In this document: positions 6,149 to 14,900 of the stretch, piece by piece
Position numbering within the stretch: position 1 is the stretch's first letter
How the letters are laid out: the number at the start of each line of letters is the position of its first letter
NCBI GenBank assembly: GCA_016783985.1
Contig: JADHVM010000007.1
Location: forward strand, 1 to 20,938
Direction of reading: 5' to 3'
DNA from: Actinomycetota bacterium
GTDB lineage: Bacteria > Actinomycetota > Humimicrobiia > Humimicrobiales > Humimicrobiaceae
Length of the DNA: 20,938 nt
Made by a program: the position numbers and the translations under genes
The notes under the pieces: generated by a model
The model's database searches: none
Told to the model about the DNA's origin: nothing
Seen by the model: only the letters and a program-made list of their open reading frames with translations

Positions 6149-7437
6149 CCGATGTTAATTCTCAGTTAATACAGGAAGCTGTTTTAAAACATTCTAAGGA
6201 GATAATTGAATGGACAAAAAAACTCATTAGATTTCCAAGTGAGAATCGTTATCCGGACGGGTATGAATATAAAGCCCAGCAGTTTATCGAGAAAGAGTGT
6301 AAAGATATGGGTTTGGATACTAACATGTTTACTCCTGAAGATGTTTTAGGAATTAAAGACCATCCATCCTGGCTGCCTGGTAGGAAATATCCGAAGGAGC
6401 GGAAAAATCTGGTATCAGAATGGAAGGGATCTGGAAAAGGTAGGTCAATTTTATTCAGCGGGCATATTGATGTTGCACCATCTATACCGGAAAATTGGAA
6501 GATTTGCTCTCCATATAAGCCAGTTATAAAAGACAATCGCCTGTATGGAAGAGGTTCAGTTGATATGAAAGGAGGCATTACAGCTTTATTCTGGGCTCTT
6601 AAAATTTTAAAGGATATTGGTTTTAAGCCATCTGGTGATATTATTTTTGAAAGTATTGTAGATGAAGAATATGCTGGAGGAAATGGAACTCTTGCCTCCC
6701 GTCTTAAGGGTTATAATGCAGGTCTTGCAATTATTCCAGAACCTTCACGAATGCAGGTTTGTCCGGCATGTTTTGGTGCGTTTATCGGGGATTTAATTTT
6801 AAAGGGTAAAGCAGGTATGCCATTCATGGGTTCAACTATTCCGAATCCAGTTGATGGAGCTTCACGAGTTATTGAGTTATTCCAGAGATGGGAGAAAGAA
6901 TGGCGCTCTTCAAATACTCATCCACTTTTTAATGAAAGCGGAAAAGAGCTTAAAATTGTACTCTACTCCGTTGATACTAATGATTCTTGTGAATTTATTC
7001 AGATGGGGACGCCTAAAAGTATAAAAATATCATGGATTGTTTGGTGTTATCCTGGCATGACAGAGGATATTTTTTATAGGAAGTTCAGGTTGTTTTGGGA
7101 AAAGTGTTCTAAATCTGATCCAAAACTTAAACCGTTTAAAATGGAGATTATGCCTACTTTTCATTATGTAAAACCATGGGAAACAGATATTTCAGATCCT
7201 GCTGTACAGACTGTTATCGATTCTTTTACACAATACATTGGAAAATCTCCTGTAGTAGGCGGTGCCCCTTTTTCGTGTGACCTTGGAATTTATGGAGAAG
7301 TTGGAGGGATGCCTTCGATACTGATTGGCCCCCGTGGCGACAACCTTCATGCACCGGATGAATGGGTTTTAATAGAAGATATTCTTACACTTACCGGTAT
7401 GTTTGCATTACTGGTATATTTATGGTGCAGAAATTAG
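6145..7437 (+). CDS. M20 family amidohydrolase/peptidase (ArgE/DapE/ACY1 type)
   Basis: A 430-residue zinc amidohydrolase, the family that deacylates N-acyl amino acids or cleaves dipeptides. Metal and catalytic motifs are SGHIDVAP (His107, Asp109), GRGSVDMKGG (bridging Asp140), VDEEYAGGNGT (catalytic Glu174, ligand Glu175), IPEPS (Glu199 at the place of the usual acidic ligand) and GDNLHAPDEW near the C-terminus (last His ligand). The lid-domain segment GKAGMPFMGS (221-230) has Met225 where most members have a conserved His that reaches across the dimer to the active site. The start overlaps the stop of the M24 gene (ATGA), with GAGGTG about ten bases upstream. M20 and M24 products probably act in sequence on one amide-bearing compound. 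Family secure; substrate unknown. Confidence 0.88.
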   Translation: MTDVNSQLIQEAVLKHSKEIIEWTKKLIRFPSENRYPDGYEYKAQQFIEKECKDMGLDTNMFTPEDVLGIKDHPSWLPGRKYPKERKNLVSEWKGSGKGRSILFSGHIDVAPSIPENWKICSPYKPVIKDNRLYGRGSVDMKGGITALFWALKILKDIGFKPSGDIIFESIVDEEYAGGNGTLASRLKGYNAGLAIIPEPSRMQVCPACFGAFIGDLILKGKAGMPFMGSTIPNPVDGASRVIELFQRWEKEWRSSNTHPLFNESGKELKIVLYSVDTNDSCEFIQMGTPKSIKISWIVWCYPGMTEDIFYRKFRLFWEKCSKSDPKLKPFKMEIMPTFHYVKPWETDISDPAVQTVIDSFTQYIGKSPVVGGAPFSCDLGIYGEVGGMPSILIGPRGDNLHAPDEWVLIEDILTLTGMFALLVYLWCRN

Positions 7438-7465
7438 TAAAAGTTGAGATAAATCATTGAAGATG

Positions 7466-7494
7466 TTGATAAAAATGTATAAAAAGCGTACATT
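7466..7494 (+). promoter_or_regulatory. Candidate housekeeping promoter TTGATA-17-TACATT
   Basis: TTGATA (7466-7471) and TACATT (7489-7494) are separated by 17 bases in the 177-base gap between the catabolic block and the CxxC/glmU run. Position and spacing fit a sigma-70/A promoter for the housekeeping genes. The -10 matches consensus at four of six positions. No terminator hairpin is visible after the M20 gene. Confidence 0.3.
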
Positions 7495-7614
7495 ATAAGT
7501 ATGATCTAGCGGATGATAGCATTAAGTTTGTTGATATGGGACCTCATAATAATCCATATGGTATAAAATGAAGAAATCTGTGAAAAATATGTATGAAGAG
7601 AGAAGGGAATTACA

Positions 7615-7917
7615 ATGGCAGGTTTTTTAAAAAGTTTTAAAAATTTTTTTACTGGGCCAGTTGGAGATAGTAGTTCTAAGTTTATTAATTTTAAAGTAAA
7701 ATGCGGCAGGTGTGGTGAGGAAATTACTATAAGAGCAAGCAAGACCAGCGATATCTCCAGGTTGTATGAAGGAGAAGGACAATCTGGTGCAGAATACTTT
7801 TTAAGGAAAGAGATACTTGGGGAAAAATGTAATAATTTGATATATGTTGATGTATATTTTGGACCTGGTTTTAATATCTTATCTAAAGAAATTACAGGCG
7901 GAGAGTTTGTGGAATAG
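7615..7917 (+). CDS. Small conserved-looking protein with CxxC, function unknown
   Basis: A 100-residue protein that I do not recognise as a named family. After a phenylalanine-rich N-terminus (MAGFLKSFKNFFTG) it has KVKCGRCGEEITIRAS, a CxxC knuckle at Cys30 and Cys33 followed by a GEEI turn like that of zinc ribbons. A third cysteine, Cys72, comes before a beta-rich stretch (LIYVDVYFGPGFNILS). A fourth ligand for a full zinc ribbon is not obvious, so metal binding might need dimerisation or a His/Asp ligand, or the cysteines may be redox-active. AGAAGGGA precedes the ATG at suitable distance. It has no signal peptide or membrane helix. It lies 51 bases before glmU, on the same strand and probably in the same transcript. 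A real gene on codon pattern, RBS and placement; role unknown. Confidence 0.75.
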   Translation: MAGFLKSFKNFFTGPVGDSSSKFINFKVKCGRCGEEITIRASKTSDISRLYEGEGQSGAEYFLRKEILGEKCNNLIYVDVYFGPGFNILSKEITGGEFVE

Positions 7918-7968
7918 TGTATATATAAATCTTTTATTAAATTTTAACTAGTATGATTATTATTTAAA

Positions 7969-9378
7969 ATGGGTTATTGTCAAAATCTAAGTGTTATTAT
8001 ATTGGCTGCTGGAAAAGGCAAAAGAATGAAGACAGAGACGGCCAAGGTACTTCATCATATCTGTTACCAACCAATACTATATTATGTTTTGTCTTCAGTG
8101 AAGAAAATAAATCCAAAGAACATTTTTTTAATAGTTGGTCATAAAGCAAAAGGTATAAAGGAATATATAGAGGATAAATTCCCTGAAATTGAAACTGTAT
8201 ACCAACAAAAACAATTGGGTACTGCGCATGCAGTAAGTATGGTAGAAAAATTCTATAGCCATTTGGGAAATAATATTTTAATAATACCTGGTGATAGCCC
8301 ATTAATTACTTCAGATACTTTAAAGAAATTAATAAATAAAAAAACTGCAGGTAAAAGTTCAGCTTCTATTCTAACTGCTGTTTCTCCGAATCCTGAAGGT
8401 TATGGAAGGGTAATAAAGGATAAATCTGGAAATATTTTAAAAATTGTTGAGGAAACAGATGCAACTGAAGAAGAAAAACAAATAAATGAGATTAATTCTT
8501 CTATTTATTGTTTTGATAAGATAGCTTTATTTAAAAATATTATAAATATTAATACTAAAAACCAACAAGGGGAATATTATCTTACTGACATTGTAGAGAG
8601 ATTGGTTAAAAAAGGTTTAAAAGTATCATGCCTGAAAGCTAAAAATAACTGGGAAGCAATTGGAATAAACGATAGGGTGCAACTTTACAGAACAGAAAAG
8701 TTTATTCAAAAAATAATTAATATAAAATTCATGGAAAATGGAGTTACCATAAAAGATACAGATTCCTGCTACATTGGGGCTGAAGTTAAAATAGGAAGAG
8801 ATTCAGTTATTGAACCATTTTGTTTCATTAAAGGCAAAACAAAGATTGGAAAAAATTGTATTATAGGTTCATTTTCCCAGCTAACTGATTGCGAAATTGG
8901 CTCAGGCAGCGATGTAAAGTCTTCAGTAATATTGGGAGCAAGTATCGGACATGAAAATAATATTGGCCCTTATAGCTATATAAGACCTGGTACTAAAACC
9001 GGCAGAAATGTAAAAATAGGAGCTTTCTGTGAAATAAAAAAATCTGTTGTAAGCAAGGGGAGTAAAATTCCTCACTTGAGTTATATTGGAGATAGTGAAA
9101 TTGGTTCTGGTATAAATATAGGCGCCTCTACGGTGACTGTTAATTATGACGGTTTTAAAAAATTTAAAACAATAATTGAAGATAATGTATTTATTGGTTC
9201 AGATACTATGCTTGTAGCACCTGTAAGAATAGGCAAAGGAGCTATAGTAGCTGCAGGATCTGTTATTACAGAAGATGTTGAGCCTAATTGTTTAGCAATT
9301 GCTCGAGGTAAACAGAAAAATATCAAAGATGGTGCAATTAGTTATAGGAAAAAGAAAAAAGAAAGTAAAAATAAATAG
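7969..9378 (+). CDS. glmU: Bifunctional GlmU: glucosamine-1-phosphate acetyltransferase / GlcNAc-1-phosphate uridyltransferase
   Basis: Makes UDP-GlcNAc from GlcN-1-P, acetyl-CoA and UTP for peptidoglycan and other envelope polymers, in the cytosol. The 469 residues cover both domains. The N-terminal pyrophosphorylase has LAAGKGKRMKTETAKVLH (residues 12-29), QLGTAHAV, PGDSPLI and GYGRVI. The C-terminal left-handed beta-helix has hexapeptide repeats from about residue 270 and the acetyltransferase signature PHLSYIGDSEIG, with the catalytic His near residue 369, then VNYDGFKKFKT and FIGSDTMLVAPV. No clear ribosome binding site precedes the ATG, so translation may be weak or coupled to the upstream CxxC gene. 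Its stop codon overlaps the ribosome binding site of prs, a tight operon junction. Confidence 0.97.
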   Translation: MGYCQNLSVIILAAGKGKRMKTETAKVLHHICYQPILYYVLSSVKKINPKNIFLIVGHKAKGIKEYIEDKFPEIETVYQQKQLGTAHAVSMVEKFYSHLGNNILIIPGDSPLITSDTLKKLINKKTAGKSSASILTAVSPNPEGYGRVIKDKSGNILKIVEETDATEEEKQINEINSSIYCFDKIALFKNIININTKNQQGEYYLTDIVERLVKKGLKVSCLKAKNNWEAIGINDRVQLYRTEKFIQKIINIKFMENGVTIKDTDSCYIGAEVKIGRDSVIEPFCFIKGKTKIGKNCIIGSFSQLTDCEIGSGSDVKSSVILGASIGHENNIGPYSYIRPGTKTGRNVKIGAFCEIKKSVVSKGSKIPHLSYIGDSEIGSGINIGASTVTVNYDGFKKFKTIIEDNVFIGSDTMLVAPVRIGKGAIVAAGSVITEDVEPNCLAIARGKQKNIKDGAISYRKKKKESKNK

Positions 9379-9392
9379 GAGGACAAAAATAA

Positions 9393-10361
9393 ATGAGAGA
9401 TTATCCAAGCAATAAGAGGATGATGCTTTTCTCTGGATCTTCTAATCCAGAGCTTACTGGTAGGATTGCAAAAAACCTGGGTATAAAACTGGGAAAGATG
9501 AGAAGAACTAAGTTTAAGAATGGAGAGATTTATGTTAGGTTTGATGAAAGTGTAAGAGGGGCTGATGTTTTCATTGTTCAAACATGTAGTGAACCTGTTA
9601 ATGATAACATAATGGAACTTTTAATAATGATAGATGCTTTAAAGAGAGCTTCTGCTGGAATGATTAATGCTGTTATTCCTCATTATGGGTATGCCAGACA
9701 GGATAAAAAATCGGAGGGGAGAGAACCTATAACGGCAAAGTTATTTGCGGACATACTATCAGCAGCAGGTATGGATAGGATGATTGTAGCTGATTTGCAT
9801 TCTGCAACTATCCAAGGTTTTTTTGATGTCCCGGTTGATCATGTTACTGCAATACCTATTATTGCTAATTACTTTAAAAAAAAGAAAATAGAAAATGGAG
9901 TTGTTATAAGCCCTGATGTTGGTGGTGTGAGAAGGGCAAGTATATTTGCAAAGCAGCTTCATTTTCCACTGGCCATTCTTGATAAGAGAAGGCCTGCTCC
10001 TAATATGGCAAAGATAGATCATATTGTTGGTGAAGTTGAAGGAAAAGAGGCGATAATATTTGATGATATGATAGATACTGGCAGTACTATTATTGAAGCA
10101 GTAGATACACTCTTAAAATTTAAGGTAACAAAAGTTTATATTGGTGCTACCCATGCTATTTTTTCCGGGGATGCTATTAAAATATTAGAAGAAAGTGCTG
10201 CAGATGAAATAGTAGTAGCAGATACTTTACAAATAAATGGTAAATACAATCCAGAGAAAATAAAAGTTGTTTCTATAGCAGCCTTGCTTGCAAAAACTAT
10301 TAAAAAAGTTTATCATTGCAAGTCGGTAAGTGAGTTATTTAAAGGTGAAGATCTTGTTTAA
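9393..10361 (+). CDS. prs: Ribose-phosphate pyrophosphokinase (PRPP synthetase)
   Basis: Forms 5-phosphoribosyl-1-diphosphate from ribose-5-phosphate and ATP for purine, pyrimidine, NAD, His and Trp synthesis. The 322-residue length is typical of class I enzymes. Visible motifs are FKNGEIYVRFDESVRG near the N-terminus, HYGYARQDKKSEGREPI (ATP-binding and regulatory loop), VVADLHSATIQGFFD (normally DLHAxQIQGFF), VVISPDVGGVRRA, and the PRPP-binding loop IIFDDMIDTGSTI. AGGAGG (9377-9382) lies ten bases before the ATG and overlaps the glmU stop. The glmU-prs pairing is conserved in Firmicutes and Actinobacteria. It is followed by rplY after 32 bases, so all three are likely one transcript. Confidence 0.97.
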   Translation: MRDYPSNKRMMLFSGSSNPELTGRIAKNLGIKLGKMRRTKFKNGEIYVRFDESVRGADVFIVQTCSEPVNDNIMELLIMIDALKRASAGMINAVIPHYGYARQDKKSEGREPITAKLFADILSAAGMDRMIVADLHSATIQGFFDVPVDHVTAIPIIANYFKKKKIENGVVISPDVGGVRRASIFAKQLHFPLAILDKRRPAPNMAKIDHIVGEVEGKEAIIFDDMIDTGSTIIEAVDTLLKFKVTKVYIGATHAIFSGDAIKILEESAADEIVVADTLQINGKYNPEKIKVVSIAALLAKTIKKVYHCKSVSELFKGEDLV

Positions 10362-10393
10362 ATAAAGTATTAAATAATAAGGTGGTAATATTT

Positions 10394-11176
10394 ATGGGAA
10401 ATTTAGCGTTAATAGTTGATAAAAGAGATGAAAATGAAATAGGGAAAAATGCATCCAGGAGATTACGCAGTGGTGATTTTATTCCTGCTGTTATATATGG
10501 ATTAGGTGGTGATCCAGTAAGTATTAAACTAGATGAGAAGAAATTTAAAGAAATGCTAAAAGATAGAAGCATTCTAAGTCTCATATTTGATATCCATATA
10601 AATGGTGCGGGAAAGAATAAAAAAGAAACAGCAATACTTAAGGATGTCCAGAGAAATCCAATAACACGGGAATTTCAACACCTGGATTTTTTAAGGATAG
10701 AGATGGAAAAAGAAGTAGAAACTTCTGTTCCTGTCTTAATAGTAAATGAGGAAGAATCACTTGGAGTGAAAGAGGATGGCGGTGTTATACAGCATGGACT
10801 TCGGGAACTTCATGTGTCATGCTTGCCTATGGATATTCCTGAGAAAATAAAATTTGATATAAGAGATTTAAGAATGGGAGATATAGTAAGAGTTTCTGAA
10901 ATAGAAGTTGAAGATAAAGTAAAAATTTTAAATGATCCGAATGAAGTTGTAGTATCAATTATACATCCTACTCATTTAGTAGTTGAAGAAGAGGTTGAAG
11001 AAGAGGTTGAAGAAGAGGTTGAAGAAGAGCCTGAAGTAATTGGTAAGGGCAAAGAAGAAGACAGGGAAAAACTGAAAAAGGAAGAACAGAAAAAAGAAGA
11101 ATCTCCAAAGGCACAGCAGCAACAGCAGCAGTCACAACAACAGCCTCAGCAGCACCCATCGCAAAAACGGAAATAA
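10394..11176 (+). CDS. rplY: 50S ribosomal protein L25, general stress CTC/TL5 type, with low-complexity C-terminal tail
   Basis: Binds 5S rRNA in the large ribosomal subunit. I choose ATG 10394 (260 residues), which has AAGGTGGT seven bases upstream; the in-frame GTG at 10382 lies inside that site. The L25 N-terminal domain (about 1-95) contains RRLRSGDFIPAVIYG and AILKDVQRNPITREFQHLDFLRI. The TL5-type beta domain follows (about 98-190), with DGGVIQHGLRELHVSCLP and KIKFDIRDLRMGDIVRV. The last 65 residues are atypical: four VEEE repeats (197-212), a Lys/Glu-rich stretch and a Gln-rich stretch ending in QKRK. Long charged tails are known in CTC proteins, but the Gln run is unusual. It lies between prs and pth, the usual place for ctc. 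Confidence 0.93.
   Translation: MGNLALIVDKRDENEIGKNASRRLRSGDFIPAVIYGLGGDPVSIKLDEKKFKEMLKDRSILSLIFDIHINGAGKNKKETAILKDVQRNPITREFQHLDFLRIEMEKEVETSVPVLIVNEEESLGVKEDGGVIQHGLRELHVSCLPMDIPEKIKFDIRDLRMGDIVRVSEIEVEDKVKILNDPNEVVVSIIHPTHLVVEEEVEEEVEEEVEEEPEVIGKGKEEDREKLKKEEQKKEESPKAQQQQQQSQQQPQQHPSQKRK
10982..11029 (+). repeat. Four perfect tandem copies of a 12-bp unit inside rplY
   Basis: The unit GTTGAAGAAGAG repeats at 10982, 10994, 11006 and 11018 without change and encodes VEEE four times. Identity at the DNA level, including third positions, points to recent slippage or unequal recombination, so copy number may vary between strains. Confidence 0.9.
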
Positions 11177-11223
11177 TTGTAAGAGTAAGGTAGCAGTAAT
11201 TATAATAGCTGCAACAGCAGCAG
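11119..11223 (+). repeat. CAG-rich tract in the rplY tail with a 13-bp copy beyond the stop codon
   Basis: GCAACAGCAGCAG occurs at 11119-11131 within the Gln-coding tail and again at 11211-11223 in the gap before pth, 92 bases away and in a different frame relative to rplY. The surrounding gene end is rich in CAG and CAA. The second copy suggests a local duplication, or that the coding tail once ran further. Confidence 0.6.
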
Positions 11224-11283
11224 GGAAGTAATAAATATAGCTGAAATAAATGATTGAAAAGTGAAAGTAGAGTAATATCTATT

Positions 11284-11841
11284 ATGATGTTGATAGTTGG
11301 TCTTGGCAATCCTGGTAAAGATTATGAATCTAACAGGCACAATATTGGTTTTATTATACTGGATAAATTTACAGAGATTCTTGATAGAAAAACTCAATAC
11401 CATAAATTCAACTCCCTAGTAATAGAATCCTATTATGATGAAAAAAAGATAGTGCTATTAAAGCCCTTAACTTTTATGAATAATAGCGGAATTGCTGTAT
11501 CGGCAGTGCATGACTCTTTTAACAAAAATGTAGAATCTATATTAATTATTCATGATGATTTGGATATTGATTTTGGAGAAATCAGATTAAAGTTGGGTGG
11601 CGGAACAGGAGGCCATAATGGTCTTGAATCTATAGTTAGAAGATTTGAAGAATTAGAATTTGATAGACTCAGGTTTGGGATTGGCAGACCTCCTGGTAGA
11701 AAAAGTGCTTCTAAATTCGTGCTAAGTAATTTTAAAAAGAGTGAAATTGATGATGTTGAAATTAATGTTGTGAAAGCTGTGGATGCTATAAAAGATTATA
11801 TAACATATGGGGTACAGTACTGTATGAATAAGTATAATTAA
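11284..11841 (+). CDS. pth: Peptidyl-tRNA hydrolase
   Basis: Recycles tRNA by cleaving peptidyl-tRNA released from stalled ribosomes. I place the start at ATG 11284 (185 residues), giving MMLIVGLGNPG, the expected family N-terminus. A TTG at 11254 would add ten residues with no homology and no ribosome site; the adjacent ATG at 11287 is an equal alternative. Catalytic residues are all present: Asn9 in GLGNPG, His19 in NRHNIGF, Asn66 in TFMNNSG, Asp91 in IIHDDLD, and His111-Asn112 in GGHNGLESI. C-terminal FGIGRPPGRKSASKFVLSNF is also typical. The ribosome site is weak (AGAG). It lies 107 bases after rplY, and the rplY-pth-mfd order is classical. Confidence 0.95.
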   Translation: MMLIVGLGNPGKDYESNRHNIGFIILDKFTEILDRKTQYHKFNSLVIESYYDEKKIVLLKPLTFMNNSGIAVSAVHDSFNKNVESILIIHDDLDIDFGEIRLKLGGGTGGHNGLESIVRRFEELEFDRLRFGIGRPPGRKSASKFVLSNFKKSEIDDVEINVVKAVDAIKDYITYGVQYCMNKYN

Positions 11842-11867
11842 AATTATACATTTGATGAGATTTTCAC

Positions 11868-11898
11868 TTGAGTAATGATAATTTATTCTAAATATAAT
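11868..11898 (+). promoter_or_regulatory. Possible mfd promoter TTGAGT-19-TATAAT
   Basis: TTGAGT (11868-11873) and a consensus TATAAT (11893-11898) lie in the 132-base gap before mfd. The 19-base spacing is longer than ideal and the local DNA is very AT-rich, so support is weak. Confidence 0.25.
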
Positions 11899-11945
11899 AT
11901 CTTCATGTAAAATATCTTCATAATATCTTTAATCATCATGTAAGT
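11896..11945 (+). repeat. Cluster of short AATATCTT(CAT) repeats upstream of mfd
   Basis: AATATCTT occurs at 11896, 11911 and 11922, the first two as AATATCTTCAT. CATGTAA follows the first copy directly and recurs at 11938-11944. The copies are close, irregularly spaced and imperfect, as from slippage or micro-duplication. No function is evident. Confidence 0.45.
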
Positions 11946-11973
11946 ATCAATCTGATTTATTTTATATGGATTC

Positions 11974-14900
11974 ATGTATAATTATATTTCAGGTTTTTTT
12001 AATATTAATAAGAAAATGAGAAGTATATTTTTAGAAAATTTCTGCGACAATAATTTGTGGAAAAAATTCATAAAAGAATTTAAGAATACAGCAGTATCTG
12101 CAGAAAAAAATATAGATAAAAAAGATAGCAGCTTTCTTAATAGTCTAGCTACTGATGAAAGTATCTGGCCATTTGTGGTAGGAGGTGTTTTTGATTCTTT
12201 TAAGGTTATGTTATTGGTAATAACCTCAACTACAGATAGGGCCTACCAGCTTGCTGATGAGATTAACTCCATAACACAAGGTATAAAAATTTTTAATTAT
12301 CCAAGTTTGGGAAATGGAGTTTATCTTAGGAATAAAGCTATTAATTTTGATAATCTAAATAAAAGATTAGGAGTGATAAGAAATATAATTGAATATAAAA
12401 AAGATAAGCCGTTCATTATATTTGCTGCAAGCAGCTCATTATTAAATTCAATCCCTGCGTCCAGAATAAATTCATTTAACCTAACTAATATCTATACTGG
12501 TAAAGATTATAGCAGGGATGAGTTAATTTCAAGACTTGCTGATAGTGGATATGAAAGAGTGCATAAGGTTTATGATAAAGGAGAATTTAGTGTAAGGGGC
12601 GATGTTATTGATATTTTTGATATAACTCAGGGAAATCCTATAAGGATTAGTTTTACATATGATAATGTGGATAGGTTATTTTTTTATAATAATGTAGATC
12701 AAAATCCTGTTAAGTATATTAGAAGGTTTTCAATATTTCCTAATTTAAATCCATGGGAAGTTGTAAAAGTTAATTCTATGGTTAAAGATAATAATAATTT
12801 CGGTCAGAAAATGCTAAATTTTATAGATATATTAAAGATATATGTTAAAAATTTTGGAATTATAATTTGTGATCCATTAGAAGTATATTTAAAGATTAAA
12901 AGTGATATAGATATTGTGGAGAAGGCTCTTAGCAGTGATAACGGAAAATTAGCTGCAAGAAACATAAAAATAATTAAATCCCATATTGCTAAAAGGGATT
13001 TTTTAGAAAGTAGTGATAGTTGTTTAAAATTAAATCTTGTTTCACCAGGCAGCGAGGTTAAAGATAATAATACATTTATCTTCAGTAATATAATACGGCA
13101 AAAAAAAAGTTCAGGAAATTCTGTAATTTTTATTAAGAATTTAAAAAAAGATTTAAAGAGTGGTAAAAGTATAATCATATCTATTAGTAATAAAAAAAGA
13201 ATAGAAAAAGTGAAAGAAATACTTTTAGAAAATTCCATATCTTATAATAGCTTAAAAAATAAAAGCTTTATAGATTTAGGGGGAAAATTTACAGCAAAGG
13301 GTGTAGATTTTAATAAGTTAAAACCTGAAATTGTTAATATATATAATGGAAAGTTATATAGAGGTTTTGAGACTGATAGTTTTTCCCTATATGGAGAATT
13401 AGATATTTATGAGCAGATCGAACAGTTATTTGATGATAAAAAAATTACCTTAGATAGGGAAATTAGTGATTTTAGTCCTGGGGATTATGTTATTCATAAA
13501 ACTCATGGATTGGGTATATATATAGAAATTATATCAAAACAGATTAAAGGTTATAAAAGAGAATATTTTTTAGTAGAATATGCTAATAATGATAAGCTTT
13601 ATATTCCTACCTGGAATGCTGATAGGATACATAAATATATTGGTGACAGAGAACCAAAAGTTACTGCTCTTGATTCAAGACAATGGGATAATTTAAAGAA
13701 AAAAGTTAGAAAATCAGTCCATAAACTTGCAATTAACCTTGCTAGATTATATGCAGGGAGAAAATCCAGGGTGGGGTTTGCATTTTCACCTGATAGTTCT
13801 TGGCAGAAAGAGATTGAAGATTTATTTCCTTTTAGGGAAACAGACGATCAAGTTAAAGCTATAGATTATGTCAAAAGCGCTATGCAAGAGCCAAGACCAA
13901 TGGATATTTTAGTATGTGGAGATGTAGGATTTGGAAAGACTGAAGTTGCAATTAGAGCAGCATTTAAAGCCATTGAAAATAGCAAACAGGTTCTGATGCT
14001 GGTACCAACTACTATTCTTGCAAGCCAGCATTACCAGACTTTTTATGAAAGATACAAGGACTATCCTGTAATTTTAGAGTTAATAAGCAGATTTAAAACG
14101 CAGAAAGAACAAAAGAGAATAGCCCAGGATTTTAAGCTTGGAAGAATTGATATGTTAATTGGCACTCACCGGATTCTCTCCGGTGATATTAAACCAAAGG
14201 ATTTAGGACTCTTGATAATAGATGAAGAACAACGATTTGGAGTTCAAAGTAAAGAAAAATTAAAAATGTTGAAAAAAGAAGTAGATGTGTTAACTCTTAG
14301 TGCGACTCCTATTCCGAGGACTCTTTATATGACACTTACGGGTATTAGAGATGTTGTTTTAATTGGGACTTATCCTGAGGGCAGACATCCTATAGAAACA
14401 TTTGTTGGGGAAAAGGATGATGCTCTTATAAAAATGGCAATAGAAAGAGAACTTGAAAGAAATGGTCAAGTTTATTATATATATAATAGAATTGTTGGAA
14501 TTGATGAAAAGAAATACAATTTAAGCCAGCTTTTACCTGAAGCAAGAATTGCATTGACTCATGGTCAAATGGAAAGTAAGAAAATAGAGAGAGTAATGCA
14601 GAATTTTATAAATAAGGAGTATGATATATTAATTACTACCTCTATCATTGAATCGGGGATGGATATAAGCAATGTGAATACTTTAATAGTTGAAAATTCA
14701 CATAAATTTGGTTTATCGCAGCTGTATCAGTTAAGAGGCAGGGTTGGAAGATCTTCTGAAAAGGCTTATGCTTATTTATTTTACTCAAGTAAAAAAAGTT
14801 TAAATCTAACTGCTTTTAAAAGACTTAGAACATTAGCTGAATATACTGATCTGGGTTCTGGTTATAATATTGCTATGAGAGATCTGGAGATAAGAGGGGC

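Noticed and set aside
7438..7614. tRNA or small RNA in the gap before the CxxC gene
   Set aside because: No cloverleaf, T-loop or stable hairpin could be read; only a candidate promoter is seen.
10982..11150. Repeat region in rplY as a CRISPR or mobile element
   Set aside because: The repeats are 12-bp units with no spacers, in frame, and clearly code for a low-complexity protein tail.
12804..13238. Minus-strand 144-codon frame inside mfd
   Set aside because: It lies wholly within a well-supported gene, has no ribosome site and its residues reflect AT-rich antisense composition.
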